A stretch of 64,000 nt of DNA, taken from Glandiceps talaboti (Eukaryota > Hemichordata > Enteropneusta > Spengelidae). The stretch is from the NCBI RefSeq assembly GCF_964340395.1, contig NC_135549.1, positions 12,288,842 to 12,352,841 of the forward strand, written 5' to 3'. The notes under the pieces were generated by a model. That model searched no databases. It worked only from the letters and a program-made list of their open reading frames with translations, and was not told the DNA's origin. How positions within the stretch are numbered: position 1 is the first letter of the stretch; the number at the start of each line of letters is the position of its first letter. A program made the position numbers and the translations under genes. Below, piece by piece: positions 1 through 16,945 of the stretch.

Positions 1-833
1 ATCATTGCTACTTAAAATCTTTTAAATATAATTGGTGTGGATAAAAAGAATACAAAATGAATCAAGGTGCATCAATATGAGACGCCCCCCCCCCCTGGGT
101 GGGGGGCAACAGTGTATAAAATGGTACGGGTGGGCTCCTCTGAGACCTCCAAACCCAAACTGTTCTCATCCAAAAATCTATATAAAAAAAAAAAGATACC
201 CTTTCTCGTACCAACTGTATCGCACAAAATATATACTGTGGATTGCTTTGAAGTGTCCCATTTGCAAGAACAGGGCACATTGTGATAAATATAGTGATGT
301 TTTCGTCTTTAAAATTAAACCCCAAAAAAACATATGGCCCAGTAAAATTAGGCAGTAAAAGTTGAATAAACGTTTGAGGGAACCAAGTGGGGTTGGCACC
401 AGGTGATTTTTGAAATTAAAGGACTAAAAAATGCTTTCTGGTGCTATCTTAACAGGTCGAGGTAGTAATAATAATTCGAGATAACATTTGAGTCAAATTA
501 CAAGGGAGCAGTGTTGGATGGGTAACCCTAGAAATTTGTGAAATCCAAGGACTAAAATTCAATGCTTTCTGATACTATTTTAACATGTCGAGTTGGTAAC
601 ATACAAGGAGCAGTGTGTGGGGGGGGGTACCCCTCCCGCCCCTTTAACGTTTTCAAATTTAAGGACTAAAAGAGTGCTATCTGGTATTCTGGAAGACAAC
701 AATTATATAGTTTTACCTAAATTTGTGAGGGGTTAAAACCCTACCACTTGCGATCCTGGGCATGTTGGAAAGTATACCCTTTCTCATATCTTGTGAGCAC
801 AAAAAACCCACCCGAGACTCCTCATATTGTCGA

Positions 834-835
<2 letters not shown>
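1..835. other. Gene-free flank with diverged tandem repeat
   Basis: No gene is recognisable. Three diverged units share an aaggactaaaa core followed by a gcttTctggt-like core, near 410, 540 and 652, giving a period of about 120-130 bp. Runs of C and G at 85-106 could pair into a small hairpin. The region leads directly into the CA microsatellite at 836. Open frames here are short and start at non-ATG codons. Confidence 0.5.

Positions 836-931
<96 letters not shown>
836..931. repeat. (CA)n microsatellite
   Basis: Nearly pure CA dinucleotide run with one TA interruption near 893. The His/Thr and Cys/Val open frames over it are artefacts of the repeat. Confidence 0.97.
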
Positions 932-957
932 GCACACAAGCACTCGCAGACACACAT

Positions 958-1640
958 ACATAATGTCAATGAGGGACGTAGGTGTCATGACCAATCGTCT
1001 ATTCTACATAATGTCAATGAGGAACACCATAAGTGTCGTGCCCAATCGTTTATTCTACATAATTTCAATGAGGAACACCGTAAGTGTCATGACCAATCGT
1101 CTATTCTACATAATGTCAGGGAGGGACATAAGTGTAATGACCAATCGTCTATTCTACATAATTTCAATGAGGGACGTAAGAGTCATGACCAATCGTCTAT
1201 TCTACATAATGTCAGGGAGGGACATAAGTGTAATGACCAATCGTCTATTCTACACATAATGTCAATGATGGACGTAAGTGTCGTGACCAATCGTCTATTC
1301 TATATAATGTCAATGAGGGACGTGAGTGTCATGACCAATCGTCTATTCTACATAATGTTGGTGAGGGACATACGTCTCGTCACCAATCGTCTATTCTACA
1401 TAGTGTCAATGAGACACATAAGTGTAATGACCAATCGTCTATTCTACATAACGTCAATGATCTGAGGGACATGATTGTAATGACCAATCGTCTATTCTAC
1501 TGTCAGGGAGGGACACCATAAGTGATGACCAATCGTCTATTCTACATAATGTCATGGTGGGACACCATAAATGATGACCAATCGTCCTATTCTGCATTCA
1601 CATGTCTGTGAAGGACATAAACGCAATGACCAACCCCAAA
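958..1640. repeat. Minisatellite, unit about 48 bp
   Basis: About 13 diverged copies of a unit running through cataatgtcaatgagggac and ending in gaccaatcgtctattcta. Copies differ by point changes and small indels (unit 45-52 bp), and the last copies are shortened. The array begins directly after the CA microsatellite. The long Met/Ile/Ser-rich open frame across it is a product of the repeat. Confidence 0.92.
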
Positions 1641-2185
1641 CAATTACTTTAGAATGATAACATCAGAAGATTTTACTGCAAAATCAATGGCAGTGTTACA
1701 TTACAGCAGTGCTGTAATTGTCGGTATTAAAAACGTGTGGTGATGATTGGACACTCTTTCGATATTTGTATTATTCTGTCTGTGAGAACACGGACTGTAA
1801 CATATCAGTATGTTGAGCATAGATACAACTAACAAGATTACTGTGACAGATCACTTTGTTTCTCGCACTTTATTGGTTTATAACCACACTTTCATCAATT
1901 CTGCTTTAGCTTAATAGACATTGGTCAACTGAGTAGCCAACTCTTTCAATGTGTACTTTAATTACAAAGCTGTGTTATCAAGCAATCACTCGTAAGCGTG
2001 TTATTACGCAAATTAACGAACTCAGGCCTAGAAAATCATCGATGCATAACGACACCTTCTGGTACATTTTAGATGACTAGTGTAAACATATAAATCTCAT
2101 CACCTCAGTCAGTTAGATATCGTAAAACAACTGACCTGATCTTGAAAACTCTCTTTTCTCTCTAACACAAACACAAACACAAACG

Positions 2186-2302
<117 letters not shown>

Positions 2303-4124
2303 ATGTAACATTGCGATCATCATTATCACTGCTATTATTATTAGGTGATTGTTGTGTCATATCTGTTTTTATATTTGCTTTTTATTTGATCTCAGAAGTA
2401 TACATACGTTAATATAATGATTTTCAGAAGTCTTTCTTTCAATTTGACCCACTTCTACCCATAGGTGTTAAACAGTTGTTACATTGATAATCCTATAACA
2501 TTTTCGTTTCATAATAGTGTATTCTACGCCCACATGTTGACTTGTAAAAGAACAGTAACATTAAGACCTTTAAACACACCGGTCAGCAATAGAATCTGTG
2601 TATTATTGTTTTATTCATAAATAATAATTAGTTTAGTATATGGTGCATGCCAAGATATTTCTTTGAACAGAAAATATGGATTATATACCCTGGTTGGCAT
2701 TCTACGTCACGAAAACCCGTGTCTACTTCACTGGTTCTGCGGTACACGAAATATTAGTCAGAATGTTCCAAACCACCATTACTTTTCTTGATTTTCCTGA
2801 ATCATGGAGGAGGAGGTATAATTATAATTATATCGTATTAATGGTTTCATTCTGCCGGAAAACACCCGTGACCTAAGGGTTTGTCACTACGAGTCGCTAG
2901 ACTGATAACATCCCCCCACGGACTCTCGTATTTCCCTTAGCTGAACGAAGATAAATATTGGGGAATAATATCTAATCATACATCATCTACTTTCAAGTAC
3001 TACTTTCCCTTCGAAATAGCAATGTACCAGCTTCCGGCTCGAGTCACGAGGTAACATTCATGGCTGCTAGCCATCGCCTTTTGGCAAATAATGTGTATGT
3101 TAAGTGTTCTGGTGTAGTCTAAAATGGAATGAATATGTTAATTGGCCAAAACACTAATATAGTCAATGAAAGAGAAATAATATTTGGAGAAGTCTGTGTA
3201 AATTCAAAACGATCTTTATTTATGATTTAGTTCCATCATGTCTTAGACTGAATACAATGATAATTTCACCAATCTTCAAAAGTGAAACAGAATGAAACCT
3301 CCCCTGCTATTTGATATATAATTGGTATAATTATATATTATTACCCTAGCAAGGAAAGTTTCATCTTTGCCCTGCCATATCTTTATAATCAGTTTACATA
3401 TTTGTAATAATAATAACACGATACTACTAATAATTTATCAATTTGAACACAGTCATCAATACCGAAACTGGTGAATGAAAATATCCTCCCTTGAAAAGCC
3501 ATTGTCAACATTGAAATCGATTTCAACTAATAGGTATGGGCATCACTAGCTCATCTATGTCAGCACAACAGATAACACTTTACAACTTGAAAACGTATCT
3601 TTGTTTTCTACCTCAACAAGGTATGCAGTGATATGAACGTCTGAATGTAACACAATAGAATTGAGCTAAACTAGAATGTTGTTACAAAAACAGACTACCA
3701 TAATTATATGTATCATGTCTACGTAGTAATACGTTACCAGAACAAAGTATGGGATGTACTTTTACTGGTGTCGAAAACAGGTCTATTGCGACACCAATTC
3801 GAAATCACTCCACTCTTGATGTCTTAAAACACTAAATTCACTCGTGGTCGAATGCTTACGTGTACCCAAAGTCTTATATTGTAATTCTGTTATAACAAGT
3901 AACATGCCTGAATCTGACAACTACAGGGGTGTATAAACCATTATTCAAACAACTTGTACATTCTATAAAATATGTAAATGAAGATTACATGTTTTCATGA
4001 GATAAGCTTATCGTAGAGGATACTTGATATTTGAAGAATCATGAAATATTTAAAAGAAAGTGAAATCTGAAGGAAACCAAACTGCGTGCGAGCGCGAATG
4101 TGAGTGTGTGATTGTATATAATCT

Positions 4125-4174
<50 letters not shown>
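4125..4174. repeat. (TTG)n microsatellite
   Basis: About 16 pure TTG triplets. On the other strand this reads as poly-Asn, which explains the short Asn-rich open frame. Confidence 0.95.
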
Positions 4175-4705
4175 CATATGAATTAAAATATTTCGGAATA
4201 CATCACTTCAGATATATTACTAATGAAACACATAGTTTTGGTATTGCTTAGTTCATCGAGTCGAGTGCGTATTTAATTTTATTTAAGTCTGTGTTTTGAT
4301 GTATACATGAGCTAAAATCCTCAGTGCTGTAACAATACAAGTATGACTCATGTTTAAATTTTCAGGTTGAAAGAAATTTTCATTTAACCCTCCTATGGGC
4401 TTGTCATACTACAGTACCGCGGTGAAGACATTCACTAGGTGGTACAATATCATATAATTACACGCGATCGAGGTACCGTTGTTGCACAAATTGAATTGGG
4501 TGAATTACAATTTTCCTTAAAATTTTCAGTAAGATAATTTGGTTTTATTGATATTTAAATTCTTCAGTATGAACCGGAAAATGACAAATCCTTGATAAAG
4601 TTATGAGAAAGCATTGAATGAACGAACATTAATAATATGTCATGTGACGATTAAGCCGATCAAACCGAATAAAGAAAAATGATCAGTGAAAATGATGACA
4701 ATGAA

Positions 4706-4990
4706 TAGATGGATGGATGGGTGGGTGGATGGATGGATGGATGGATGGATGGATGGATGGATGATGGATGGATGGATGGATGGATGGATGGATGGATGGA
4801 TGAGTGAGTGAGAGGTGGGTGGGTGGGTGGATGGGTGGGTGGATGGATGGTTGGGTGGGTAGGTGGATAAATAAATAAATAAAATGAGTGAGTGAGTGAG
4901 TGAGTGAGTGAGTGAGTGAGTGAGTGAGTGAGTGAGTGAGTGAGTGAAGAAATGGATGGATGGATGGATGGATGGATGGATGGATGATTG
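4706..4990. repeat. Compound tetranucleotide array (GGAT/GGGT/GAGT)
   Basis: Blocks of GGAT, GGTG, TAAA and GAGT tetramers follow each other, with the GGAT block recurring at the end. This is typical step-wise conversion between related tetranucleotide repeats. Confidence 0.95.
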
Positions 4991-5089
4991 AATGAAAGGA
5001 AATAGTCAGTGAAAATAAATAAATATAAATATAAATGGATGAACGAACGATGTTAAATGCATAAGAAGTAAATAATTATACCATCAGTA

Positions 5090-5272
5090 TAATAGCTCGT
5101 ACCTCTGTATGTTTGTATGTAACTGTGCTTTGATTTCACTGTAATGTAGATCCCTTGATTTCACGCACTCTGTAACTGAAAGTCATGATCTGACTTTGAA
5201 TTTTTTGTAACCTCCTTGCAAATGGGCCGGAGGCCTGGAAATGCAATAAAACTATGAACTATGAACTCAATA
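5090..5272 (+). mobile_element. 3' end of a CR1/L2-like LINE, truncated
   Basis: The stretch ending in a GC-richer block (aaatgggccggaggcctgg) followed by aatgcaataaaa and then a short tandem ctatgaa tail at about 5248-5266 looks like the 3' terminus of CR1/L2-type non-LTR retrotransposons, which end in short tandem repeats rather than poly-A. No coding part is attached. The family call rests on the general look of the tail, so confidence is modest. Confidence 0.45.
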
Positions 5273-6389
5273 TAATGAACTAATGTACTAACATATACGT
5301 ACAAGAAAGTCAGAAATGTAACACATTGAATTACAAATAAATAAATCGACCAAAAGTAAATGTAATCAAAATATAAGAATCTATACGGTCTTTGTTCAAA
5401 ACTCATTCTTCCTATAAGGAAATTGTATAAACATAGCAATTTTATCATTCATTGCGTTGAAAACGATTCACTCTATAGCCGAATACTGGAGAGGCATACT
5501 CTTAAACTTTCCAACTTTGTAAACAATTTTAGATATGGCGCAAAAACGAACTTTTCTGAATTTCTGGAGCACTATTTGAAATTTTAAAAAATGGATAGGT
5601 TTGTATTACAAGAGGCAAAGTTAGCTGATGATTAGAATATTGAATAGCGCGGTAACAGTTCAGTCAAGTATTCTAAGTGAACTTTGAAAGGGTCTCATTC
5701 ATACTGGGCATGCGCGAAGGTTTGTACACCGCTGAAAAACTAACTAGGAGTACATTATTCTGAGCTCAGAAAAATGATTAGACAAGCATATATGCGTGCG
5801 TATAGTTGTATATATATATATCAGAGGTACATGTAGTTGGAAAGGTTAGTTTCAAATATCACTCATCAAACTGGGTAACAAACCCGCTAAATTATATCCG
5901 ACTGTGACAAGAATGGCTTTACGATATTGCTTACTATATGGACCAGTGAAGTTTAGACCTAACACAGCTGAGAGGTACATAAGTGAAATTTAATCCCAAT
6001 CAATATCAGTCATGTCAGAAATAATGAGCGTTCCCTTGTCATTCGAAGTGATTATTTTCGCTTGCCATATTGATAAACAGTATGACTCTCGTAGCCTCTC
6101 ACATCTATGTATGTACTCACTTCACTCATTGAACAAAGGGTCACTTTAATACATGTATATTATTAGAAGCATCCTTTTATCTCATGGATATAATTTTAGG
6201 GGGTATTCTAATACATTAATCATTAGTATTCTCTACTGAGTGGGAGTAGTGTATTATGAGTGAAACACCATTTAATTAGCTACATTACAACATACGATGT
6301 TGACACCAAGCTTAAAATAATTAGACCCAGTTTGGGGTGAAAAAAAATATATATAGCTATCGCAGTTAAAACCAGATTTAAACTGAATG
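5273..6389. other. Intergenic, no gene seen
   Basis: AT-rich, with a short TATA run near 5812. The 95-codon minus-strand frame at 5161-5448 runs into the LINE tail and shows no family features. Confidence 0.55.
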
Positions 6390-7960
<1,571 letters not shown>

Positions 7961-8390
7961 TAACAATGAAGAAATGTGGATTTATAAAACTATTATCGGT
8001 TTGAATGTGTCACACACATACAATATCACTGAACATGCCCTAGTGAAATGACTGGTAAAAGACAAATGATAGATCGATCCCTCCAGGCGTTTTTCAGTTG
8101 TTTTTTCTCAACGGAGACAAAGTGTTATGAGTTCAGAAATGTTCATCGTTTTTTGTAACACGGCGATCGACGCCTTGATGCTTTCAATAGGCGCCATTAT
8201 CATGCACTCTGTATGGGTATGAAATACGACATGCAATTGGTAAAAATCAAATACTAGTAATACAGGTACCGGTGATTGAGTTTATCATCTAATTTCTATT
8301 AAATTGAACATAAAGTTCTTATTTATAAACATGGTTCGTCTAGTACCTGTCTACACGGCTTCCTCACCTCCGTTACAGTGGGTGTCACCC
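7961..8390. other. 3' flank of the GPCR gene
   Basis: Sequence between the Helitron-like element and the GPCR stop codon. It probably includes the GPCR 3' UTR (minus strand). No other feature is seen. Confidence 0.5.
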
Positions 8391-9632
8391 CTATAACGAC
8401 GTCTCTCGACACTCTATGATCATTACATCTTGTCCTGTTAATTTGAGAGCCTCTCCAGAGCTAGCAGAAGAATCGCCTTGTGAGTTTACTCCTGAAATTG
8501 CTGTACAGTTATTGGCCATTCGTTGTTTAACTTTATGGTGGTTATTTTGTGTACATATTGCTTTTCTGCCTGACTTGGTCGTCATTGGTGGTTCTTTAAC
8601 AGCTGCTAAACACATTCTACAAAATGCATCAAGAAAGGCTCTCCGATATCTTGAGCTAGCAACGCTGTAGACAAGTGGGTTTAGAGATGAATTGATGAGA
8701 AGAAAAATGACGGAATAGTTGTGTAGACAAATCGTTATTATATAATCATCAGTTGGGTGAATATTAATTTTCCCTTGACTGTGCAAGATACTTAATAAAT
8801 TGAAAACCATCCGCGGCAAAAGGCACAAGAAATTCACAATAGCAATGGCAATGCACAGTCGGATGACTTGATTTTCATCGTTTGGGGTCGCACGCGACCC
8901 GACGAAATTGCGAGCCATGACTCGCATCTGACGTGCAATGATGGAATAAAGGACAACCACTACGGTCATGTTGATAACGTACACGATCACATACATTGCA
9001 TACATAGCACTTTCACTACCACTTGTAGGCTCCATACACCTGTTTAATGTTTCCGGTATAGCACACACACATCCGATCACCCAGGTGGATACAATTACCT
9101 GGATTGAATGGCACCGGTCGGACAGTAGGCTTCGAGATGCGATAGACAAGGGTCGACAAATAGCTATATAACGCTCGATGGCAACTACAGTAATGATAAA
9201 CATAGATGTGAAGACTGCCATATGAGAAATAAATGACAATGCACAGGACAAATGAGTTCTTGTTTGGAGAAGTACACAACCGGTCGGATCGGTTAAGGAA
9301 CAAAACACGCTGCAGAAATTGATAAACAGCGACATTGTATCGGCGATAGCCAGGTTAATCAAATGCATATTTGTAATTGTACGCATCGATGGAAGTCGAG
9401 CTACCACGAACATAAATGCAATGTTTGACAATATACCAATAGTTGCTATTATGAATCCTACTATCCATTGAGAATGAAGATTTCCCCAACATCTCTGTTC
9501 CGCTGTTACATTTCTGTTGATTGTAATGTTATCATAATCCGGGTTGGTTTCGTTGCTAGACGACTCATCAAATAACACCGTTGTTAACAGCTTTACATAC
9601 GAAGTTTCGTTTCCAATCATTTCAAAGGACAT
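8391..9632 (-). CDS. Class A (rhodopsin-type) G-protein-coupled receptor, intronless, neuropeptide-receptor-like
   Basis: Single-exon frame of 413 residues, within the usual class A size. The extracellular N-terminus has four N-glycosylation sequons (N8, N27, N35, N41). Membrane segments lie near residues 56-79, 89-111, 129-153, 176-193, 211-233, 257-282 and 298-322. Diagnostic motifs are visible: NLAIAD in TM2, ERY (153-155) at the end of TM3, and NPLVY (318-322) in TM7. Extracellular Cys near 130 and 199 can form the ECL1-ECL2 disulphide. The TM6 toggle motif reads C-L-L-P (260-263) rather than CWxP. The C-tail (331-413) is Ser/Thr rich. The start is the first ATG (9632); Met5 is an alternative. 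It should act at the plasma membrane through heterotrimeric G proteins. The ligand is unknown; overall look is of the peptide-receptor branch, by inference. No intron is needed. Confidence 0.92.
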   Translation of the reverse strand: MSFEMIGNETSYVKLLTTVLFDESSSNETNPDYDNITINRNVTAEQRCWGNLHSQWIVGFIIATIGILSNIAFMFVVARLPSMRTITNMHLINLAIADTMSLFINFCSVFCSLTDPTGCVLLQTRTHLSCALSFISHMAVFTSMFIITVVAIERYIAICRPLSIASRSLLSDRCHSIQVIVSTWVIGCVCAIPETLNRCMEPTSGSESAMYAMYVIVYVINMTVVVVLYSIIARQMRVMARNFVGSRATPNDENQVIRLCIAIAIVNFLCLLPRMVFNLLSILHSQGKINIHPTDDYIITICLHNYSVIFLLINSSLNPLVYSVASSRYRRAFLDAFCRMCLAAVKEPPMTTKSGRKAICTQNNHHKVKQRMANNCTAISGVNSQGDSSASSGEALKLTGQDVMIIECRETSL

Positions 9633-10183
9633 TTTTTTCCAAAATCAAAAACATTAGACAGTCCGTCGTTCAGTCGTTCCACTTTACATTTGAATCCAAA
9701 AGTGTAGGCTACGCTGGTATTTACGAGTCCACGGCTTTTCAATTATAGTCCAAGCCTCTACACGGGTAGGTACCTTCAATAATATATCACGAAGCTCGAG
9801 GCTTTTAATACATAGTTACCACGTTTAGAGTAAAACTACGTTTGTCGCCAGAGGGCGTACACGCATGGTTTTACAAAGGATCTTTTACGTGTATCGATCT
9901 GTCATCTTTCGATAACATCACTGTGACAGTGCATGAATGACAGTTCGGTTTTTACCATACAAACGGCTGCATGAAATTGAACAAGTCGCAGTGAAGACTG
10001 TGATACTATGTTCACATTGTAACTTTGGGCTTTCTTATTTGAACTAACTCTATTATAGTAGATTTAGACATTACATTGAGGTAAATTGCGTCATGTCATA
10101 TCTGGAAAATGTTGTTCCACATAGGGGAATGATAATGGACAGTTAAAGCGAATTAAAGGTATAGCTTCATTTGTCGTCTTCGT
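9633..10183. other. 5' flank of the GPCR gene
   Basis: Intergenic, on the upstream side of the minus-strand GPCR. The promoter should lie here, but no specific core element can be asserted. Confidence 0.5.
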
Positions 10184-10489
<306 letters not shown>

Positions 10490-10739
10490 AACTTAAAGCT
10501 ACACTGGCTGTAACTGGAGTATTATTTATTCGACCAGACAACCAACACAATATGTTCACTGAAAATTGTTCTATCGCAATAATTAGACACTGTACATAGG
10601 GCGATTTTATCCGCGAGTAGTACATTAACAGATTGAGATCGCCTTGTGTTGGAGGCGCTGTTTTAGGGTGCGGATCTAAAAATCAATTTGATTACATTTA
10701 TTGTACTACATTATTTGCACAGCTACACAAATATACTTA

Positions 10740-11405
10740 GGGAGCCTTCAGTATTTACAGGGGAGGGTCGGAGGAATCTGGGGTATCACATTTTACAAAC
10801 CTGTTCTTGGGGAAGGGTCATATTTTGCATTATAATGTTTGGGGAGGGTCACATTTTACAATCTGTAGTTTTGTGACCAAATTGAAGATTCAATAGCTGT
10901 CAATGCGTTTTGTGTGTTTTGAGATGTAAAAGTGAGATGAGCACTCAACATTTATTTATACGAGTATTTTACATGCCAAAGTACAAATACATATATTGTA
11001 AGAAAATTGTTTAATTAAACGATGCATTTTATTGAGTGTACCATCTCACCTTATCACTCACACTGTCCATGAATGCTGTTGTTAAAATATCTACATATAA
11101 TTAACAGTTGTAGTAACCGGTGTCAAGTTTATCACTCTTTATTGAAGAAATACATATATAGCCGTTCAAATCTGTACTGCATATTTGGCATTCTCCCTCT
11201 TCGTTGCAAAATTAAACTCTGCATAAACAATAAAACAAATAAATATCATTAAATAGAACAATAAAATATGCAATATAATATGAATCTCATGGGGAGGGCC
11301 ATGTTTTACAACATGGGACAAAGGAGAGGGTCACTTTTTACAAATGGAGAATGGGGGGGTCATGTTTGATTTCCTCTGCCCCCCCTGTAAATAGTGAAGG
11401 CTCCC
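10740..11405. mobile_element. TIR DNA transposon (non-autonomous, Harbinger-like)
   Basis: A 24-bp inverted repeat bounds 666 bp: gggagccttcagtatttaca... at 10740-10763 and its complement at 11382-11405, with one mismatch. Both ends are flanked by TTA (10737-10739 and 11406-11408), a 3-bp duplication. A TTA/TAA duplication with G-rich ends is typical of PIF/Harbinger elements. Sub-terminal ggagggtcaca-ttttaca motifs recur at both ends. No transposase frame is present, so it would depend on a helper. Confidence 0.7.
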
Positions 11406-11408
11406 TTA

Positions 11409-13612
11409 CCCACAGGTGATTCAATATTGTTCAGGGTGTACGAATGATTCATTATATCTAACACAAGTTGTAAAAAAAAGAAAAAAAAATGTTCCAGTTG
11501 CACCTTTAACTTATCCGATCTATTTTAATTCCGATATTATTTATTAGTGACATGGTTTGTCCTTTTTGACCGTATACATTAATGTACATCAATTACGCCC
11601 TATCCCAGAGACATCTTGAACAATGTATGTCTGTCAGTTGTCAAACGTTTCACTGTTGGTGTTGAATTAATGTTGTCTATAATTTTAAAAAACGGTGAAT
11701 ATATCCCGTTTTATTACTTTCAATGAAAAAAATGTAATTTAATATTATTGAAAATAAATGGCAAAAAGCGCTGTGACAATGTATGGATTCCAAAAAAATA
11801 CAATTAATAAGTCGATTAACTGGGAACAGATCGTTATTGATATCAAAGGTGACTGCACGATTGACATTAATATGTTTAAAGAAATTGCCCAGGTGTCCTT
11901 ATCATCCATTCTGTCAATCAAACATCATAATTCATTCTAATAATTCGGTTATCCTTTCTTCATTTTAGTGATATAGTCACATTTGAATATGTGATGTTGA
12001 TGATATCCACAACACTAAGAGAAATGAATTATTATATTTGTTATTTACAACATCCGCAGTAATTTTATCATGGTTTTGTTAGTCGTCTCGCGTATGATTT
12101 TAACATTTAGAAATGTAGAATGTATATTTTAACGCTGTTGTTATTAGACTGTCCAATATTTTGACTGAGAATTGAAATATGTGCATTTTGTCTGTCCATA
12201 TAGTAGACTATCCAACTGTATAGCTAAAATTCGTTTGTCGGCCAAAGGTTAAAGGTGGGGCTGCTAATACATTATGCTAACGCCACCAATATACCATTAT
12301 CAATAAAACATCACAAAATGTCTTTTAAAAAAGATGTCAAATCACATCTATCATAGAGAGTGGACCACGTACTGTCTATGGTCCAGTACACTAAAGGAAA
12401 GGATATTGAAAACAGCGAGTTTATTCGTTATGACATGTAGTTTGTTTGCCTCTGCGGGTTCCTTTATGAGTTACACACGCCTTTGCTAATCCCGCCACTG
12501 CACGGTCTTGAATCACTGCATGGAGTCCACTGGAAACTTGTCTTTGACTTTGTGGGCTATTCAACTAATCCAACTAATTCAGCAATTTATACCAGTTTCT
12601 ATTTGTATATCTGTTCTGTAGATTTTGCTGATTTACAGAATTGAACTAAATTATCTAATATAATATAATCTAATCTAAACTTCTTCTTTTTTAAAATGAA
12701 AATTACACTGAATTGGAAAACTACTACTCAAAAGGGGCGAGGATTGACTTGCAGACGCTAAACGACAACTGTCATTTTTGGGTGAGAAGTTTTCAAAATG
12801 ACAAAAAAAAATGATGGATGAATGTACCGGGTGACACATATTTGATGAAATTTTCAGTTCGAAATGTGTGCATGACAATAATATCAGGAATGGGTCGGGG
12901 TTTTCTGGTGGTTTGCCACGAAAGGTGTAAGCTCGGAAAAACGTATTCATCGATCTTGTTACATCGTCGCAAACCACGGCCTGTTTTACGGCATGTAGTG
13001 GTAGAAATAATAACTCTGGTTTGCGAGAATGTATGTTACAAAAATACAAAACATGTGAGTAAGCGGTTTTTACTGGATAACAACAACAGTGTATTTACTA
13101 CTTTTGTACTTGAATTTCTAAAAAAAATTATAAAATTATCTGAACGTACCCGGCTGCGAGAGAGAGACGTCTGAGCTGGGGACATTTAAACTTCCCGCGG
13201 CCGCAGCAGTTCTAGGGCCCTCTAAGCTATTCTGGACCATGCGAATGTTTAAACGTCATTAACTTAGGGTGCCATTAGCGTCAACGTTCACAGGTCAAAC
13301 GATACTGCGTGTGATTCGGCATGCGTGTGCGCACTCGTGGGCAGTCCTGGTGTTGTGATTAAATTCACTTTTCGGGTCATCAACATTCAACAGAACTGGC
13401 CATTTCTGCCTAAAATGTGCCATTGGCAGTAGTTTTCGGCGTCGATCTACTATACGCAATTTGGATCGCACTTTGCTCGTATGAAATTGTCATCGGTGAG
13501 CCTGCCACGGGCATGGAAAATTCCGGCTCATTTACATATTTGAACGATAGCATAACACATGTAACATGAACACTTACACATGTTACAAGCTCCAGCTGAT
13601 GTAAACAGAGAC
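11409..13612. other. Intergenic, 5' flank of IMMP2L
   Basis: No confident gene. Overlapping open frames at 12675-13049 (-) and 12818-13174 (+) show no domain or membrane pattern I recognise. The last 450 bp before the IMMP2L ATG are richer in CpG (for example the gcggccgc block at 13197-13204), consistent with a promoter and 5' UTR, but no transcription start can be assigned. Confidence 0.5.

Positions 13613-16945
<3,333 letters not shown>

Noticed and set aside
762-1465. Overlapping open frames of 165 and 212 codons
   Set aside because: They consist of a His/Thr run from the CA microsatellite followed by translation of a ~48-bp minisatellite; no domain, and frames follow unit length.
5161-5448. 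95-codon minus-strand frame
   Set aside because: Overlaps the LINE-like 3' tail and has no family features.
12675-13174. Two antiparallel frames of 118-124 codons upstream of IMMP2L
   Set aside because: No recognisable domain, no convincing splice partners, and the composition fits non-coding DNA.
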